From Mesostigma viride (taxonomy: Eukaryota; Streptophyta; Mesostigmatophyceae; Mesostigmatales; Mesostigmataceae), in contig RPFO01000406.1 in NCBI GenBank assembly GCA_009746045.1, positions 1,972,287 through 2,036,286 on the forward strand: a stretch of DNA of 64,000 bases, given 5' to 3'. The notes under the pieces were generated by a model that saw only the letters and a list, made by a program, of their open reading frames with translations, was not told the DNA's origin and made no database searches. Positions 20,989-33,012 of the stretch are shown in pieces; position 1 is the stretch's first letter, and each line of letters starts with the position of its first letter. A program made the position numbers and the translations under genes.

Positions 20989-23900
20989 TTACTCTGGTGA
21001 GCTGTTTGAAAGCTTCTCGTAAACCTTTTGTGCAGTCATGCCTTCTGCTTCGATCTGCAAATACAAACGATCGCCATGCGTCCAGGAATAGTTATCTCAC
21101 TTAATAAAACGAACAAATTACCCAGATGTAGCCGCAGAGGGAGACCGATGTTAACATGACAGATTATCTCCCCCAAATGCAAAGCGCTCTGCACAAAATT
21201 TGCTGGAAAATCCTGGTGGCAAAATAAGGGTAGAAGGGGTAGAAGGGGGTAGAAGGGGGTAGAAGGTGTAGAAGATTACCAGACTGACCAGTGGCTGGCA
21301 AGGGCATTCAATGTTAACCCTGTGGCTTGTTGCATGGACATTAGTGCCGTCTAAAAAGTAAACAGATTATCAACCGTTGTCACAGCCTACGGCTACATGC
21401 ACACCGCAGGCAAACGCCACGTGCTACGCATATTTTGGCAAGTTGACACCAATGATCAGACCTGCCAGACCCGAGGCTGCTTTTCGATACACTAACAATA
21501 TCATGCCAGTCCTGTCTGGCCATCAAGGTTCCATGGCCTTTATTTTGACACAGTTAAGACGTACACGAGGCAATACGGATGGAGTCCACCCTGCTTGCAA
21601 CGGATACCACACCGGGAAGTATCCCACACCTGCACAGGTTGAGCGGCCGTCAAGTTTATCAACTTGGGTCCACTTTGTACCAAAACAAATGCACGCGGAC
21701 GACACTGGCAGGAGGAACAGTCCCACAAAGGCGATGGGCGATCCACCACACTAATGCCAGCCTTCCCAAGGAATCTGTGACTAGGCAGCTTTCTTGCACA
21801 CCCCACCACCTGTGCAGGGCAAACCAATTCACCGTTGCACTACTTGTGAAGAACGTGCATGCTTTTAGTAATCTACAGTTCCTCATCATCTGTTATTAAG
21901 GTACCTAATGTTGCACATGTGTCCGCATACATACAATTTGATAATGCTGTGGCTTACACGATGGGGGGGTTAAATGTGTGGTTGGGGGGGGGAGGGGGGG
22001 CGCAGCATACCATGAGCAGCTTGGAGCGCGAACTCCACCCTCGCGAGAGGGTCATCTGGGATAGCCGTATGCCCAGCAGCTGTGGGGGGGGCAAGGAAGA
22101 CCGATTGAACCGGAAAAGAAACGGGGTAGGGGGGGGAAGGCAAACACCCGAGCGCAAGAGAGGAACCAACGTGAGGAGGGGCCGGGGCAAGGGGGAAAAA
22201 GGAGGACAGGACCAGAGGGGGAACCGCATGACAAGAGGAAAGATTAGCGGCCACGGATACAACACCTTGCCACCACGTCTCCATGCCCTGAAGCACAATG
22301 CGTTAGAGCTAACTGACTGATTCCCGCACACCACATGTCGGGCTGCAGCAGAAGCATCCATGCGGGGTTGCATGGTATCTCGGGCCACTGTGAAACTGGC
22401 GTCACAGCCACCCGATCAGGGAATCCATTGGGGGGGGTTTGCAGCGAGGCATGTGCAAATAATCCCGACTGTGCAAATAATGAGCCTGCACTTGCCGGAT
22501 GGTAAGGCCGTGCCTGCCTACTCCGGTTCACAAATACCATAACACGTGTCGTAGCGACCTTTAGGTCATTTGCATTTTGGGGCACTAGTTTACATGGTAT
22601 GCTATGCGATGATGCCAATTGGGATGTACCCTGAATAATTAATTAATTAATTAAGGGGACTCGCACGTCCAAAAGCCTGAAAAACTGACTTTAATGAATA
22701 TCAATTCCAATGCACTTGGGAACCATCTAATGATGATTGAGTACCATAAATATGATGTTTGGACATTCATACCACCACTTGTTGGGGGTACAACCCCCAA
22801 CCACGCACCGGTGGCGAGCTAAAAATAGAAAAAGACGCTATTTATGAGATAATTTGCCCAAGACAAACCACTTATCCAAATGACCTGCCCATACATTCCT
22901 GCAAAGTTCCCCCACTTCTAAAAAATCTGGGCTATTCACATGGCCAAAATAATCACATTTGTTTGAGTTATTAATTTCCCCGCGAAATGGGTACTTTCTT
23001 GAGCCAAAAAAAATAAATCAAATCATCAACACATCGAATGGGGTCATCCATACATTCGAAATTCCACTGAGTGGGGGGAAACACAACCCCAAAGTTTGAG
23101 CTCATTCTGACAAGCGTAGCTCAAGTTATTGATTTTCCTGTGATGCCACCTGAGTAGACGCTAAAAGAGATTTGAGCTAGAGCTGAGCCAAAATGACATG
23201 TGTTTTGCCACCCTAGACACCCAAAAACATGCCCACTTTGATCACGGAATGTGAGGAGGATGCCCGGTGCATCATACGCCATACCCCGCCATCGGCACAG
23301 CCAACCTTGCGAGTCTACCTGTAACAACAAGGCTGGTAGGACGACACGCCTGAGCAGCATATGCAATGCCTATCTCAGGCTGATAATGTGTGCTTTTGTG
23401 CCAACAACCAAGTTGTTCCACCCAACAACACATTAAAAACCCTCTTCCAAAATGCCCAACAAGCCGGACATGTGGAGGACCACACACGCAGTATATAAAG
23501 AGAAAATAAAGCTGAGTTCTTATCCAGCAACCCGTGGCTAGCTGCTGTGGCTAGCATTACAAAGGCTATCATTTACTCAGTGGGAAAGGTGAAGAGGACA
23601 TTGGAACAACCTACCTGACGCATGTGCCACCAAAGCATTGTGTCCAGCAAAATGCACACTGCCTCCTTTCTAGCAAGCACGAGCCACTTCTTTAGGAGAC
23701 AGGTGCCAGCTCGTCAGTGTCTGGGGACAATGATGCCGCTGCTTAGGAAGACCGCGTGAATTTCCTCGAACACAACTGTCTATACCGCAAAAGATATTTC
23801 AGAGAAGCATGGAAACAAAGCATGACACCTTCCCGACAGGTTGTGGGCCACGCGCTGCAGCAAGCCAGCCACGTCACAGACGAACTGTCTGAAAAACATC

Positions 23901-26900
23901 CAGGACTCTAACGATGCAGCGCCAGGACCCGCAACTTCATGGCAGCATCTGGCCGGAAAGAAGGCAAAAAGCTTACGTCTAACGAGCCAAGAAAGCAGGA
24001 AAACGCTAGCTTAAGACGTTTTATACAAGAACGTACCATAACGGGCGTTTATTCGTGCCCAGGCGCACAAGAAAGGCCAGCTTTTCATGGAGAGGTCGGG
24101 CGCGCATCGCGCAGGCCTAATGTTATCTTACCGCAAAATGACGGGAAAGGTAAATAGAAGCAGCGGGAAATTTACGGATTTAGAAACATCATTAAACTAG
24201 CTTCCCTTACGACCATCAAAGCTGGTAACAATCGACAATCATACGCGCAGGCATCCATTCTACTTAATTCATCCCGACAGAAATTCAGGTCGGACCCCCC
24301 CTGCCGATGGTAAAGAAAAAAAGCCCGCGACATTACAGATCGCAACCATCCCACCATAAAGTGGAATCAGTAACTAATCTTCTCCAACAATCGAGCATGT
24401 TTTCTGCCTTCCGCGTGCCAATTTGTCACGTTTCGTGTAAAAGCAGTCGCCATGGCCACTTCCGCAAGGGGTGCGCGCACCGTGCACCCACTTTTCACGG
24501 TACGGAGGGGTACCGCGGAATTTTTTTGGCGCGGAAAATATTCGCCGCGCCGAGTCCCCTTAATTCATTAATTAAACTTGTGCTCCCGTTGGGGAGTCAC
24601 GGAGCACCGGAGTGCTTTTAATCCCTGTATTTGCACAACAGGAAGAAAGGGCAGAGACCCCCTTTCTCCTTCATGCCAGAGGCATGCCACAGCAGCAATT
24701 GGACACGATAGACGATCCGGCAAGTTCTGTGGGTGCAAAAAGACCCGCGGAGCTATGCTCTTAATTAATTAATTAATTAATTAATAAGACCGGCGTGAGC
24801 ATATCATAACGTACCCTGAATAGGGCTGTACATCCTATTTCTTCCATCGTGCCACACAGGGTCATTGCCTTGGTTTCGTATGGCTGGCAGTGCGGCGGCC
24901 ACCACAAGGTGGGTGGTCAGCAGCCCATCATGCATGTGCCGTGAATGGGATGGATGGGCGGACGTGCGTTGTTCCACAGGGATGCTCCGCGGATGGGAGG
25001 AAAGGGCAGTAAGGAAGCTTGGCCAACCATCCAACGCGTGCCTTCACACCTTGGCGATGGACACAAGGAAGCAACAGAGCGAGCACCTTGGCGATGGACA
25101 CAAGGGAGCAACAGAGCGAGCACCTTGACGATGGACACAAGGAAGCAACAGAGCGAGCACCTTGGCGATGGACACAAGGAAGCAACAGAGTGAGCACCTT
25201 GGCGATGGACACAAGGAAGCAACAGAGCGAGCACCTTGGCGATGGACACAAGGAAGCAACAGAGCGAGCACCTTGGCGATGGACACAAGGAAGCAACAGA
25301 GCGAGCACCTTGGCGATGGACACAAGGAAGCAACAGAGTGAGCACCTTGGCGATGGACACAAGGAAGCAACAGAGCGAGCACCTTGGCGATGGACACAAG
25401 GAAGCAACAGAGCGAGCACCTTGGCGATGGACACAAGGAAGCAACAGAGTGAGCACCTTGGCGATGGACACAAGGAAGCAACAGAGTGAGCACCTTGGCG
25501 ATGGACACAAGGAAGCAACAGAGTGAGCACCTTGGCGATGGACACAAGGAAGCAACAGAGCGAGCACCTTGGCAATGGACACAAGGAAGCAACAGAGCGA
25601 GCAGCTTGGCGATGGACACAAGGAAGCAACAGAGCGAGCACCTTGGCCATGAGCATGCGTTGGACAGGGAAATGGCAGCACTTGGATGTGCCACGGACCT
25701 TGGCTGATGGAACGCCATGAGCACGAAGCCTGTGTCTCGATCGTACCTCACCTTCACAGCTCCCGCTTGGTGTCAGCCTACATCTTGTTGTGGATACTCA
25801 CCGTCGGGCCTGCACCATAACGCAGCCCGAGTTCTCTGTGGCCTACCAGCTGGCATCCGAGAGAGAAGGCAGTGCGAGCTAGTGAGAGGGCGGCCCCCCT
25901 CCCTCTCTGTGCTTCAGCTTCCTTGACTCCCCGTGCCCGCGTGGCGCGGCCACGTGCTTCCATTCGTCAATGAGGAAGACAGGCAGGACCCACAGCGGCC
26001 ATGAATCGGTGCACCAAGTCCTTACCTTGGCCATGAACGTCATGAGCTCTGCATTGGCCTTGCCACCGCGCGATGACGCCGCCACAGCAAGGAGAACATC
26101 GTCCGCATTCACACCTGGCAAAGGGGGGCATGCGGCAAGAGGGCCAGGCAGGTGGTGGCGATGCACAGAGGCGCCGGTGTGCGATGGTTACGTCCTTGTT
26201 AAGATGGGAACTCGTGAGGGCAGCATCACGTGCTACCGAAAGAAAAGCAAACGGGTCGGCGTATCGACATGCGCATGAACACACCTGGAGCATGCGGCCC
26301 GACCTGCTTCTCTTTTGCTTCCATGCAAGAGATAACGGGGCAGATGCCATCAGCCACACGGGTTACACATCAAAGCACGGCTGCTACACACCAAGGAGGA
26401 CATGCATGCGGTGGAGGACGCCGTGTCATCACACACGATCCGTCGCAGTGCCCTTGCCACCCCCCTGCCCGCAGTGCCAAATACGTCCGCAACCAGCAAA
26501 TAAACCACCAGCAGCAGGCACGACGTACAAATGAAAAGCGCGGTGTGCCCACGTGCGCATGACCGGTAAAGAGCACGCACACAAGAGCGTGCAAATTCAT
26601 CGTAAACAGCATCAACGGGAGGGCACGGCGTGGTCACGTACGCACGACCAGCGTCTTGTTGGCGTTGTCCTCCACCTCGATGGCCACCTGCACCGCGTTC
26701 TCTGACACCTGTTGGATGCAGGGGGGAATCGGAGCGTCCTGCGGCGACCAGCACAAGCATGAGCACACTGCCCCATAAATTAGAAAAAATGTTTTGTAAG
26801 CAAGGGGGCAGGTCAGCAGTACCAGCTGCGGCGGTGGGAGCAATGGTCGCAGTGGCAGGGGAGGACGCACACGGGTCAGCAACAGCCACCCCGCCACCCC

Positions 26901-29900
26901 CTTAGATAACCGGGCCTCCTGCTGCTGAGAGCACAAGAAACACTGATGGCTACACACTCGCGGTGACACGCCAAGGGGCACATTTGCGTTTCTTCTGGGC
27001 CCCTTGAATAAGACACCTGGCTTCCCTTTCAATTGATGCTTGTACGCCTCCTGCCAATAGGAACACGGGGGCCCTCTTTCACCACGAGCCATTGGGCCCC
27101 TTTCCCACAGGTACCTTTCGACCCTCTTCCGAGGGGCACCTTTTGCCCTCTTTCCACCAGGAATCTTTCGGCCCGCCTTCCAAGGGGTACCTTGGGACCC
27201 CTTCCACCAGGCCGACCAGCAACCAAATACAACACACGCCTCCCTGGTCTGGTCATGAAGGCTGAAGCGGTATCCAACATTCACAAGCGTTGCCAAGCAA
27301 TGCCAAGCGTGGACAAGCGTGTGGACAAGCGTGTGGACAAGCGTGGACAAGCGTTGCCAAGCGATGCCAAGCGATGCCAAGCGATGCCAAGCGTTGTCAA
27401 GCGTTGCCAAGCATGGCCAAGCGTGGACAAGCGTGGACAAGCCAAGCGTTGCCAAGCGATACCAAGCGTGGACAAGCGTGGCCAAGCGTTGCCAAGCGTT
27501 GCCAAGCATGGCCAAGCGTGGACAAGCGTGGACAAGCCAAGCGTTGCCAAGCGATACCAAGCGTGGACAAGCGTTGCCAAGCGTGGACAAGCGTGGGCAA
27601 GCGATGCCAAGCGTGGGAAAGCGTGGCCAAGCGTGGACAAGCGTGGCCAAGCTCAGTATGCTAAGTGGCACACGGGTGGTCCAGCAACCACGACGATGCG
27701 CTTGCCTTTACACCAGGTGCTAGAATGTTGGTTGTGCCCACCTTGTCGCCACGGGTAACCCCCTTTCGTCAGGTGTTGAAACCTTTGGGTGTGCCTACCC
27801 CACCGGTACAATAACACCTTTGTGTGTGCTTATCTATCCGTACTACATTACCTCTGTGTGTGTGTATATCTGTTGGTACTACAGTACCTTTGTGCGCATG
27901 TGTGTGCCTGTCTATGGGTAGGATAACACTTCTGTGTGCCTATCTATTTGTACGACATTCCCTGTACTAGCGGGGCCTACCCATCGCGACACATGCGAGC
28001 ATGGCCCACCTTTGCATCCCCCTCCTGCGCACGCGACACATGCGAGCACGGCCCACCTTTGCATCCCCCTCCTGCGCACGCGACACATGCGAGCACGGCC
28101 CACCTTTGCATCCCCCTCCTGCGCACGCGACACATGCGAGCACGGCCCACCTTTGCATCCCCCTCCTGCGCACGCGACACATGCGAGCACGGCCCACCTT
28201 TGCATCCCCCTCCTGCGCACGCGACACATGCGAGCACGGCCCACCTTTGCATCCCCCTCCTGCGCACGCGACACATGCGAGCATGGCCCACCTTTGGATC
28301 CCCCTCCTGCGCAAGCCCCGACAGCGCGCCGTCCACCAAGTAGATGAGTCGCGGCTTCTCTTCCTCAGATCGGTAGGCCACGAACAGCTGGCAGCCGCTG
28401 CACTTCATGCGCCACTGGCGCTCGACCTTGTCGTCCGCCCTGTGTGGGGGGGGGGGTTGAAAGGGGGCGCCAGCATAGTCGTGCAGACTCAAGACCATGC
28501 GTAACCATCAGTGTTGTAGCATACAAACCATCAGCGCTGGGTAGCATACAAACCTGGCTGCATGCCATCAGCCTGATATGGAGACGTGATAGTGCGCAGC
28601 CACCGTACAGATTTGTAACAGGGGGAAGGTTGTGTCACGTGCAACCACTTGGAAGGGGTGGACGTGTTGGGACGAGGCGCGCGGGGCACGGGGAGGGCGG
28701 GGGACTGGGCAGGCAGCGAGCATGGCCTGGTCATGTGCATGCACTTGGGCAAGCAATCGCAGCGGTGTAAGGGACGGGAGAGGCGGCGGGGTAGCACAGC
28801 GTGGAGAGGGGCGCGCCCAGCGACGGCATCGGTCCAAAGGGAAGGGGGGCAACACCAGCGATGACCATGCGCCCAGCAGAGCATGGCATGATTCGGTGCG
28901 CCAGCAGACAGCCTTTTGGTCCCAGGGGAGGGGAGGCCTCACGGCAAGGGGAGGAGGCGTACCGAGCGCACGCTGGGACGTACTATCGCCCCATGCCAAC
29001 ACTTGATCACCGACGGTGTGGCATGCCGGCGACGGAGTGCGGGCGCGGTTGGGGGAGTGGAACCTGTCCTCCACGTTCTGCCTGGAGCACCACCTAAAGC
29101 TAGCATGGTCAATATACATATACGCAGATCACGGCCACCGCACGTAGCGCAGCATCCTTAGGCTAGCATGGCCACCCGCATGTCATTCATATGCCTGGCA
29201 TTGCCACTCGCATGGTCACGGCAGTGATGGCAAGGGAAGGGGTGCGGCTAGGTATTTAGGTCGTCGCCCAGGCGTCAGAATACGAGACGGGGTGGGATAC
29301 CGCGCCGCACGCTGGCAAAAGCATGGCTCGGCATGAACGATGATGGGACATTGGCACGGCATGAACATGGCTCATGAAGCACATGACTCAGCACGCACTC
29401 AACACCTGGCTACTCCTACACCGACCTCTTGAGCAGGCACTTGCCCCCTTCCTCCATGCTTATCCACCTCTTGAGCAGGCACTTTCCCCCTTCCTCCGTG
29501 CTTACCCACCTCTTGAGCAGGCACTTTCCCCCTTCCTCCGTGCTTACCCACCTCTTGAGCAGGCACTTTCCCCCTTCCTCCGTGTTCAGCTTGGCGATGT
29601 GCTTGCTCGTGTCGATCACGTACGCATTGTCCGTCTTGCGACGGGGCAGCTTTTGCAATGTGGTGTCTGGCCAGGGAGGGGGACAGGGTGTTCATCCCGA
29701 TCGCCCCAGGAGGTGGGTGACAGAACCGAAATAGGTTGCGTGTTAGGGCAAGGAGTGGTGGCAGATCACGCCGCGTTGTTGTAAATAAGGGGTCGTAAAG
29801 AAAAGGGGGAGCAATTCGTTCCACCAAACCCAACAGTCCGAGGATGCGAAGGGGGGGGACTACCCTGTTATAAATATTTTGTTAGATATTCAAAACCCGT

Positions 29901-30309
29901 AATGAAGTAATGATGGGCGACCAAGCTGCACCATTTACGAAAAAATAGCGACAAAACCTGGCTTTCAGTTCAATTCGAAACCAGAGGAGGCCGCCGTGTG
30001 CCGATAAAATACACGCCGAAAAGACTAAGGCCAACACCAATGGAATTCCTGAACACAAGTGTCCATCTAGCTAGCTGGCTTCGGTGGCTTTTCACCACTA
30101 GAAAAAATAACGCATTTATCGCTCTTGATGGGATAGTGTTATGTATAATTTTATAGTACATGTGCAGACAATAATCTCTGCTTACCTAGGATTAGGACAT
30201 GCGTAGCACAATGTTTGCAGTAGTAAACGGTAAGGTCGGCTGCTGCGCCCACGGGGGCATTAAATCCAGCGTCCTCGCTGGTATATGAGTGGGTTGTCCT
30301 CTTCGGCAT
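20989..30309 (-). CDS. STEEP1 (CXorf56)-DUF167 (YggU) fusion protein, 7 exons, complete
   Basis: Exons (transcript order): 30309-30186, 29666-29552, 28439-28292, 26738-26642, 26114-26026, 22079-22011, 21054-20989. All introns are GT-AG and all phases agree, giving 708 coding bases and 235 residues. It starts [15 protein letters not shown], then [13 protein letters not shown] (a CxxC pair), [40 protein letters not shown] (second CxxC pair) and [11 protein letters not shown]: the STEEP1/UPF0428 zinc-binding-like domain. After PIPPC comes a DUF167/UPF0235 domain ([62 protein letters not shown]). Human STEEP1 helps STING leave the ER; the plant fusion protein has no established role known to me. 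The order matches Arabidopsis At5g63440 from memory. Introns are large (519-3946 bp) and full of tandem repeats. Confidence 0.9.
21055..22010 (-). other. Intron 6 of STEEP1-DUF167 gene
   Basis: GT-AG intron (GTATGC ... TTTGCAG). It contains a short GTAGAAGG(GG) repeat at 21230-21272 and a G-rich run at 21962-22000 just inside the 5' splice site. No gene recognised within. Confidence 0.7.
24551..24805 (-). mobile_element. SINE-like repeat, inverted copy
   Basis: Inverted copy of 17555-17782: TTAATTAAAC tail, hairpin TGCTCCCGTTGGGG then AGTCACGGAGCA (about 24572-24606), then GCTTTTAATCCCTG and matching sequence to about 24750. A second TTAA tract (24761-24786) interrupts the 5' part. Confidence 0.65.
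25050..25660. repeat. 37-bp minisatellite, about 16 copies
   Basis: Unit begins GAGCACCTTGGCGATGGACA and continues CAAGGAAGCAACAGAGC. Copies are almost identical with scattered single-base changes. All frames stay open across the array, so long ORFs here are artefacts. On the minus strand each unit contains CATCGCCAAG-GTGCTC, resembling the end of exon 5 (CATGGCCAAG-GTAAGG) 370 bp away. Confidence 0.92.
27011..27230. repeat. Degenerate ~34-bp repeat in intron 3
   Basis: Imperfect units around CCCTTTCCACCAGG and ACCTTTCG. Strongly diverged; several contain AG-GT dinucleotide pairs such as CACAGGTACC. Confidence 0.5.
27285..27652. repeat. 10-bp tandem repeat in intron 3
   Basis: About 36 variants of CAAGCGTGGA, CAAGCGTTGC and CAAGCGATGC, mixed in order. 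It lies between exons 3 and 4 of the STEEP1-DUF167 gene. Open frames through it are a by-product of the repeat. Confidence 0.9.
27715..27965. repeat. Diverged ~55-60 bp repeat in intron 3
   Basis: Repeated words ACCTTTGTGTG, GCCTATCTAT and GGTACTACA recur four or five times with heavy divergence. Confidence 0.5.
28005..28312. repeat. 47-bp array spanning the exon 3 5' splice site
   Basis: Seven units at 47-bp spacing (CACCTTTG at 28008, 28055, 28102, 28149, 28196, 28243, 28290). The 28290 unit is the real exon 3 end: on the minus strand GATCCAAAG then GTGGGC. The intron copies read GATGCAAAG-GTGGGC, so each keeps a donor. Each also has GCGCAG just upstream, leaving a 15-base AG...GT micro-exon look-alike. 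47 is not a multiple of 3, so use of another donor would shift the frame. Confidence 0.9.
29420..29592. repeat. 42-bp array spanning the exon 2 5' splice site, in frame
   Basis: Four units. On the minus strand each reads ACGGAGGAAGGGGGAAAG then TGCCTGCTCAAGAG and a donor: GTGGGT after 29552 and 29510, GTGGAT after 29468, GTCGGT after 29426. The unit is 14 codons with no stop, coding [14 protein letters not shown] repeatedly. Phase 2 is the same at every copy, so any donor can join exon 3 in frame. Confidence 0.9.
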
Positions 30310-31190
30310 GGTATAGCTGGACTATGTTGCGTTGGAGAAATCCATTACATGCATGGAAGCAAATAATCCCAGCTCTCACCGGCAAACTGCTGCGGGAGCA
30401 ACAGCAACACCTCCTCAATCAAAAAAGTGCGCGTGTCACGGCGAAATTCTCATGCAGTCATGCCTGGTTTGAGGAAAGTAATTAACCGGTTTAAATCGCG
30501 TAATTGTATAGTTGATGTCTTGAAGATGAACACAGCTATGAAGTCACAGGCATATGATTACTTGCTGTATTTTCTGGGTTTGTGACGAGGTTTCTTCTGC
30601 CAGCAAGAATTTTGCAAGGGGAGCGGGTCTCGCTAGTAAGTGCAGAAAATATCAGAACGTCGCCGCGTAAGTCTAAATAGGGGGTCGAATATGACTTAAG
30701 ACATCCCTGAGGCCTGAAACCCGCCTGGTTTTGTAAACCACGCTCGACTAACTGATTACAGTATAAGGCCCTCTCCTCGATCGACTCCAGGCCCGCGGGC
30801 GCAGGCTGGGCCGGCCCGTGGAAGTGGCGGACGCCGGCAGCGGTCCGACACAGGCCGCAGCGGCGTCCGCGCGGCCGAGACAACTATTCCTGGAAGCATG
30901 GCGTTCCAATGTCGCGTAAGGACTAGCTAGGGTAGAGAGGAAAGCCGTGAAGACCGCGGATGTTTAGTCAGTGTCTATAGGAAGCTACCTACATGGACGG
31001 AGGGAGCCGGACAGCGAACTGCCGACTACAATGATCAACGCCGGGCTGAAGTACTTGCGTGTCATGCGCATGGGTATTCCATGGAGTACTATGCGAATCA
31101 CTCATTAGAAAATACTTACACAAAAGTTACAAATAGCGTATGCATCATGCCCCAACCATGTATATAGTCACAACTTCAATACTACGAGGG
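30310..31190. other. Upstream region of STEEP1-DUF167 gene, nothing recognised
   Basis: About 880 bases with no supported gene. A minus-strand open frame at 30883-30536 exists but shows no known domain. Promoter elements could not be assigned. Confidence 0.4.
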
Positions 31191-31500
31191 GAGTAGTATT
31201 CTAGACAGAATATAAATATCTCCGTGGGGAGTATGTAACGCCAACATATCCCTGAGAAGGGGCATATGGTTTCATTCCGGCTGCCGGGCTACAACCTCAG
31301 TGTAGGTAGGGGGGTGTAAACGGCAACCTACTCTGGGTGCACAATGTGCGGCACCTGCACCACCATCATTGATATATCATAGCATACCAAAAGAGCCTGG
31401 CATGGGGTGGAAGATGGTCATGGCTAAGCAGTGGCTAGGGCATGGCCTCTCATCAACAGAGAGTGGCTCTCTGCATGAGCAAAGCGTGGCTAACTACTGA
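31191..31500 (-). mobile_element. Family 2-type retroposon 3' UTR fragment
   Basis: CTCCGTGGGGAG hairpin remnant at about 31215, then CCCTGAGAAGGGGCATATGG and later GAGAGTGGCTCTCTGCAT, in the same order as 5910-6205 and 11349-11640. Confidence 0.6.
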
Positions 31501-32421
31501 ATGAACGCTAATAATATATTGTCTGGTGTGGATCCCATTATAGGCATACACGACTGGTGGAGGAACTGCAACGCCTTCAGCCTGGTGAGTCCCCTTTGCA
31601 CCTTGTGCTGGTGGACTTCATCAAAGCCTTCGATTCGGTTTTCTGGCCTGCGCTTTGGGACATCCTCGAGTTGTTCCGGATCCCCCGCCCCCTGATTGCT
31701 GTCATCCGCAACCTGTATGAAGGGTCCACCACTTCGGTGCGCACTTCTTACGGGACCACGCCCCCATGCCCTTTACAGAAGGGTGTGTGGCAGGGCTGCG
31801 TGCTGTTGCCCTACCTGTTCATTACTGTGGTCGAATACGTAATGATTCAGGCGCGCAAGCGATTTGCCCGCATCGTGGGCAGGGAACCAGGAGTGCAGGT
31901 CGCTAACAAATTCTGGCATGGCGGTGCGGACACGGAGATTCGGCTGGCAGACATCATCTACGCAGACGACACCACCCTCTTCGAGGACACTGGGCACGTG
32001 CAGACATGGCTTGACTGCCTGGCTATCGAGGCCCGTGCAGTAGCGCTTGAGGTCAGCAAGAAGACAGAGGCCCTGGCGGTTGGGCTCACCCACTCACCGC
32101 CGCCCCTCTATCTCCTCGACGGCTCTCAAGTCCTGTATCGGGACCGCGTCAAGCTGCTGGGCAGCCTGCTCCCCAGCTGCGAGGTTGATGTGGACCATCG
32201 CATCTCCCTCGCCTGGCACGCTTTACGCCAGTACCGGGCCCTGTGGCGCAAGCCCCTGGGCAAGACCGAGAAACAGGACCTGTTCAAGGTCCTCGTCCTT
32301 CCTGTTCTCACGTATGGGGCCGATCGAGACGTGGACCCTCACCGCCGACCTGGCCCGCAAGCTGGACGGCGCGGTCACCAACATGCTGCGTTCCATTTTC
32401 AGAGTAGGATACGCTGCCCAT
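31501..32421 (+). pseudogene. LINE reverse transcriptase fragment (5' half of split copy)
   Basis: 31557-32320 reads LVDFIKAFDSVFWPALW, KGVWQGCVLLPYLFITVVEY and IIYADDTTLFED, followed by RVKLLGSLLPS and FKVLVLPVLTYGA. It lacks the endonuclease (5' truncation) and has a frameshift near 32325. It continues after the LTR element at 43211: joining across CCCAT restores YAA then HVRNEDLYQGMPYI. So the LTR element inserted into a pre-existing LINE. Confidence 0.85.
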
Positions 32422-32993
32422 TGTTACGTCGCGTAACAATTCGTTGTAGTTACGGACGTAAATTAGGTCCTTGGCCTCGGTTGTTCCTAGGTTACGTGTA
32501 GTTCTAGTTTGGACATGATTGTCCCCGTAACAGTACTGTGGTATAGTGGGTGCCTTTGGGCGCCGCGCCGCGTACTATATTAGTGATCCTTATCCTTTTG
32601 TAGAATGTAGTGGACAGGCGTGCATCTGTGCACCTGCTTGTGTTTCTGTGTTTCTGCAGGCGAGGGCCAGGTCGGCCCGAGCCTGTTGGACCGTTGGTGA
32701 CCATTTATGCACGTTCCACTCCTTGTGTGGTCACTCGGCGTGTGTTAAGTGAATTGACACATTTAGGCTTGGGTCACGGCAGTGTAGTTGTGTTTCCTTC
32801 CTCTATTCCTGGAGTAAACGGGTTTTGGTAAATGGTTGTATGGCGTATTATAGCAACACTTACGTTAATGCATTGAGATCAGCTCCGTCACGTTCGTCTT
32901 TCGCCAGAGGGTTAAGTAGAGGAGGCCTGACCAGTTTAGGTAGTATCAGGCCCATTAGAGGTAGAGGTGGAGGTAGATATCCGCGGCGTAACA
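32422..32993 (+). repeat. 5' LTR
   Basis: 572 bp, TGTTACG...CGTAACA. A TATA-like ACTATATTAG lies at about 32573, a candidate promoter. Confidence 0.95.
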
Positions 32994-32994
32994 A

Positions 32995-33012
32995 TGGTTC
33001 CGGAGGAACTTC
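32995..33012 (+). promoter_or_regulatory. Primer binding site
   Basis: One base after the LTR comes TGGTTCCGGAGGAACTTC. TGG at the start fits pairing with a tRNA 3' CCA; which tRNA cannot be told here. It also forms a small internal hairpin (GTTCC/GGAAC). Confidence 0.65.

Larger units (their letters stand above)
22080..26025 (-). other. Intron 5 of STEEP1-DUF167 gene (3.9 kb)
   Basis: The longest intron. It holds a TTAA tract (22637-22656), an inverted copy of the SINE-like repeat (24551-24805) and the 37-bp array (25050-25660). Bases 22660-24550 are mostly AT-richer and show no coding signal or recognised element. Confidence 0.7.

Noticed and set aside
21859-22388. Gly/Pro-rich ORFs around 22 kb
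   Set aside because: Only the 69-base exon 6 on the minus strand is supported.
24917-25757. Long minus-strand ORFs with [16 protein letters not shown] repeats
   Set aside because: A 37-bp unit without stops is open in every frame; it lies in an intron of the STEEP1-DUF167 gene.
26634-27671. 345-residue minus-strand ORF
   Set aside because: Only its last ~33 codons (exon 4) are real; the rest is intron and 10-bp repeat.
25050-28312. CRISPR-like arrays
   Set aside because: Units are contiguous with no variable spacers, and the genome is eukaryotic.
27912-28504. Cys-rich ORFs on both strands
   Set aside because: By-products of the 47-bp array.
30536-30883. 115-residue minus-strand ORF
   Set aside because: No recognisable motif; could not be tied to the STEEP1-DUF167 gene or another gene.
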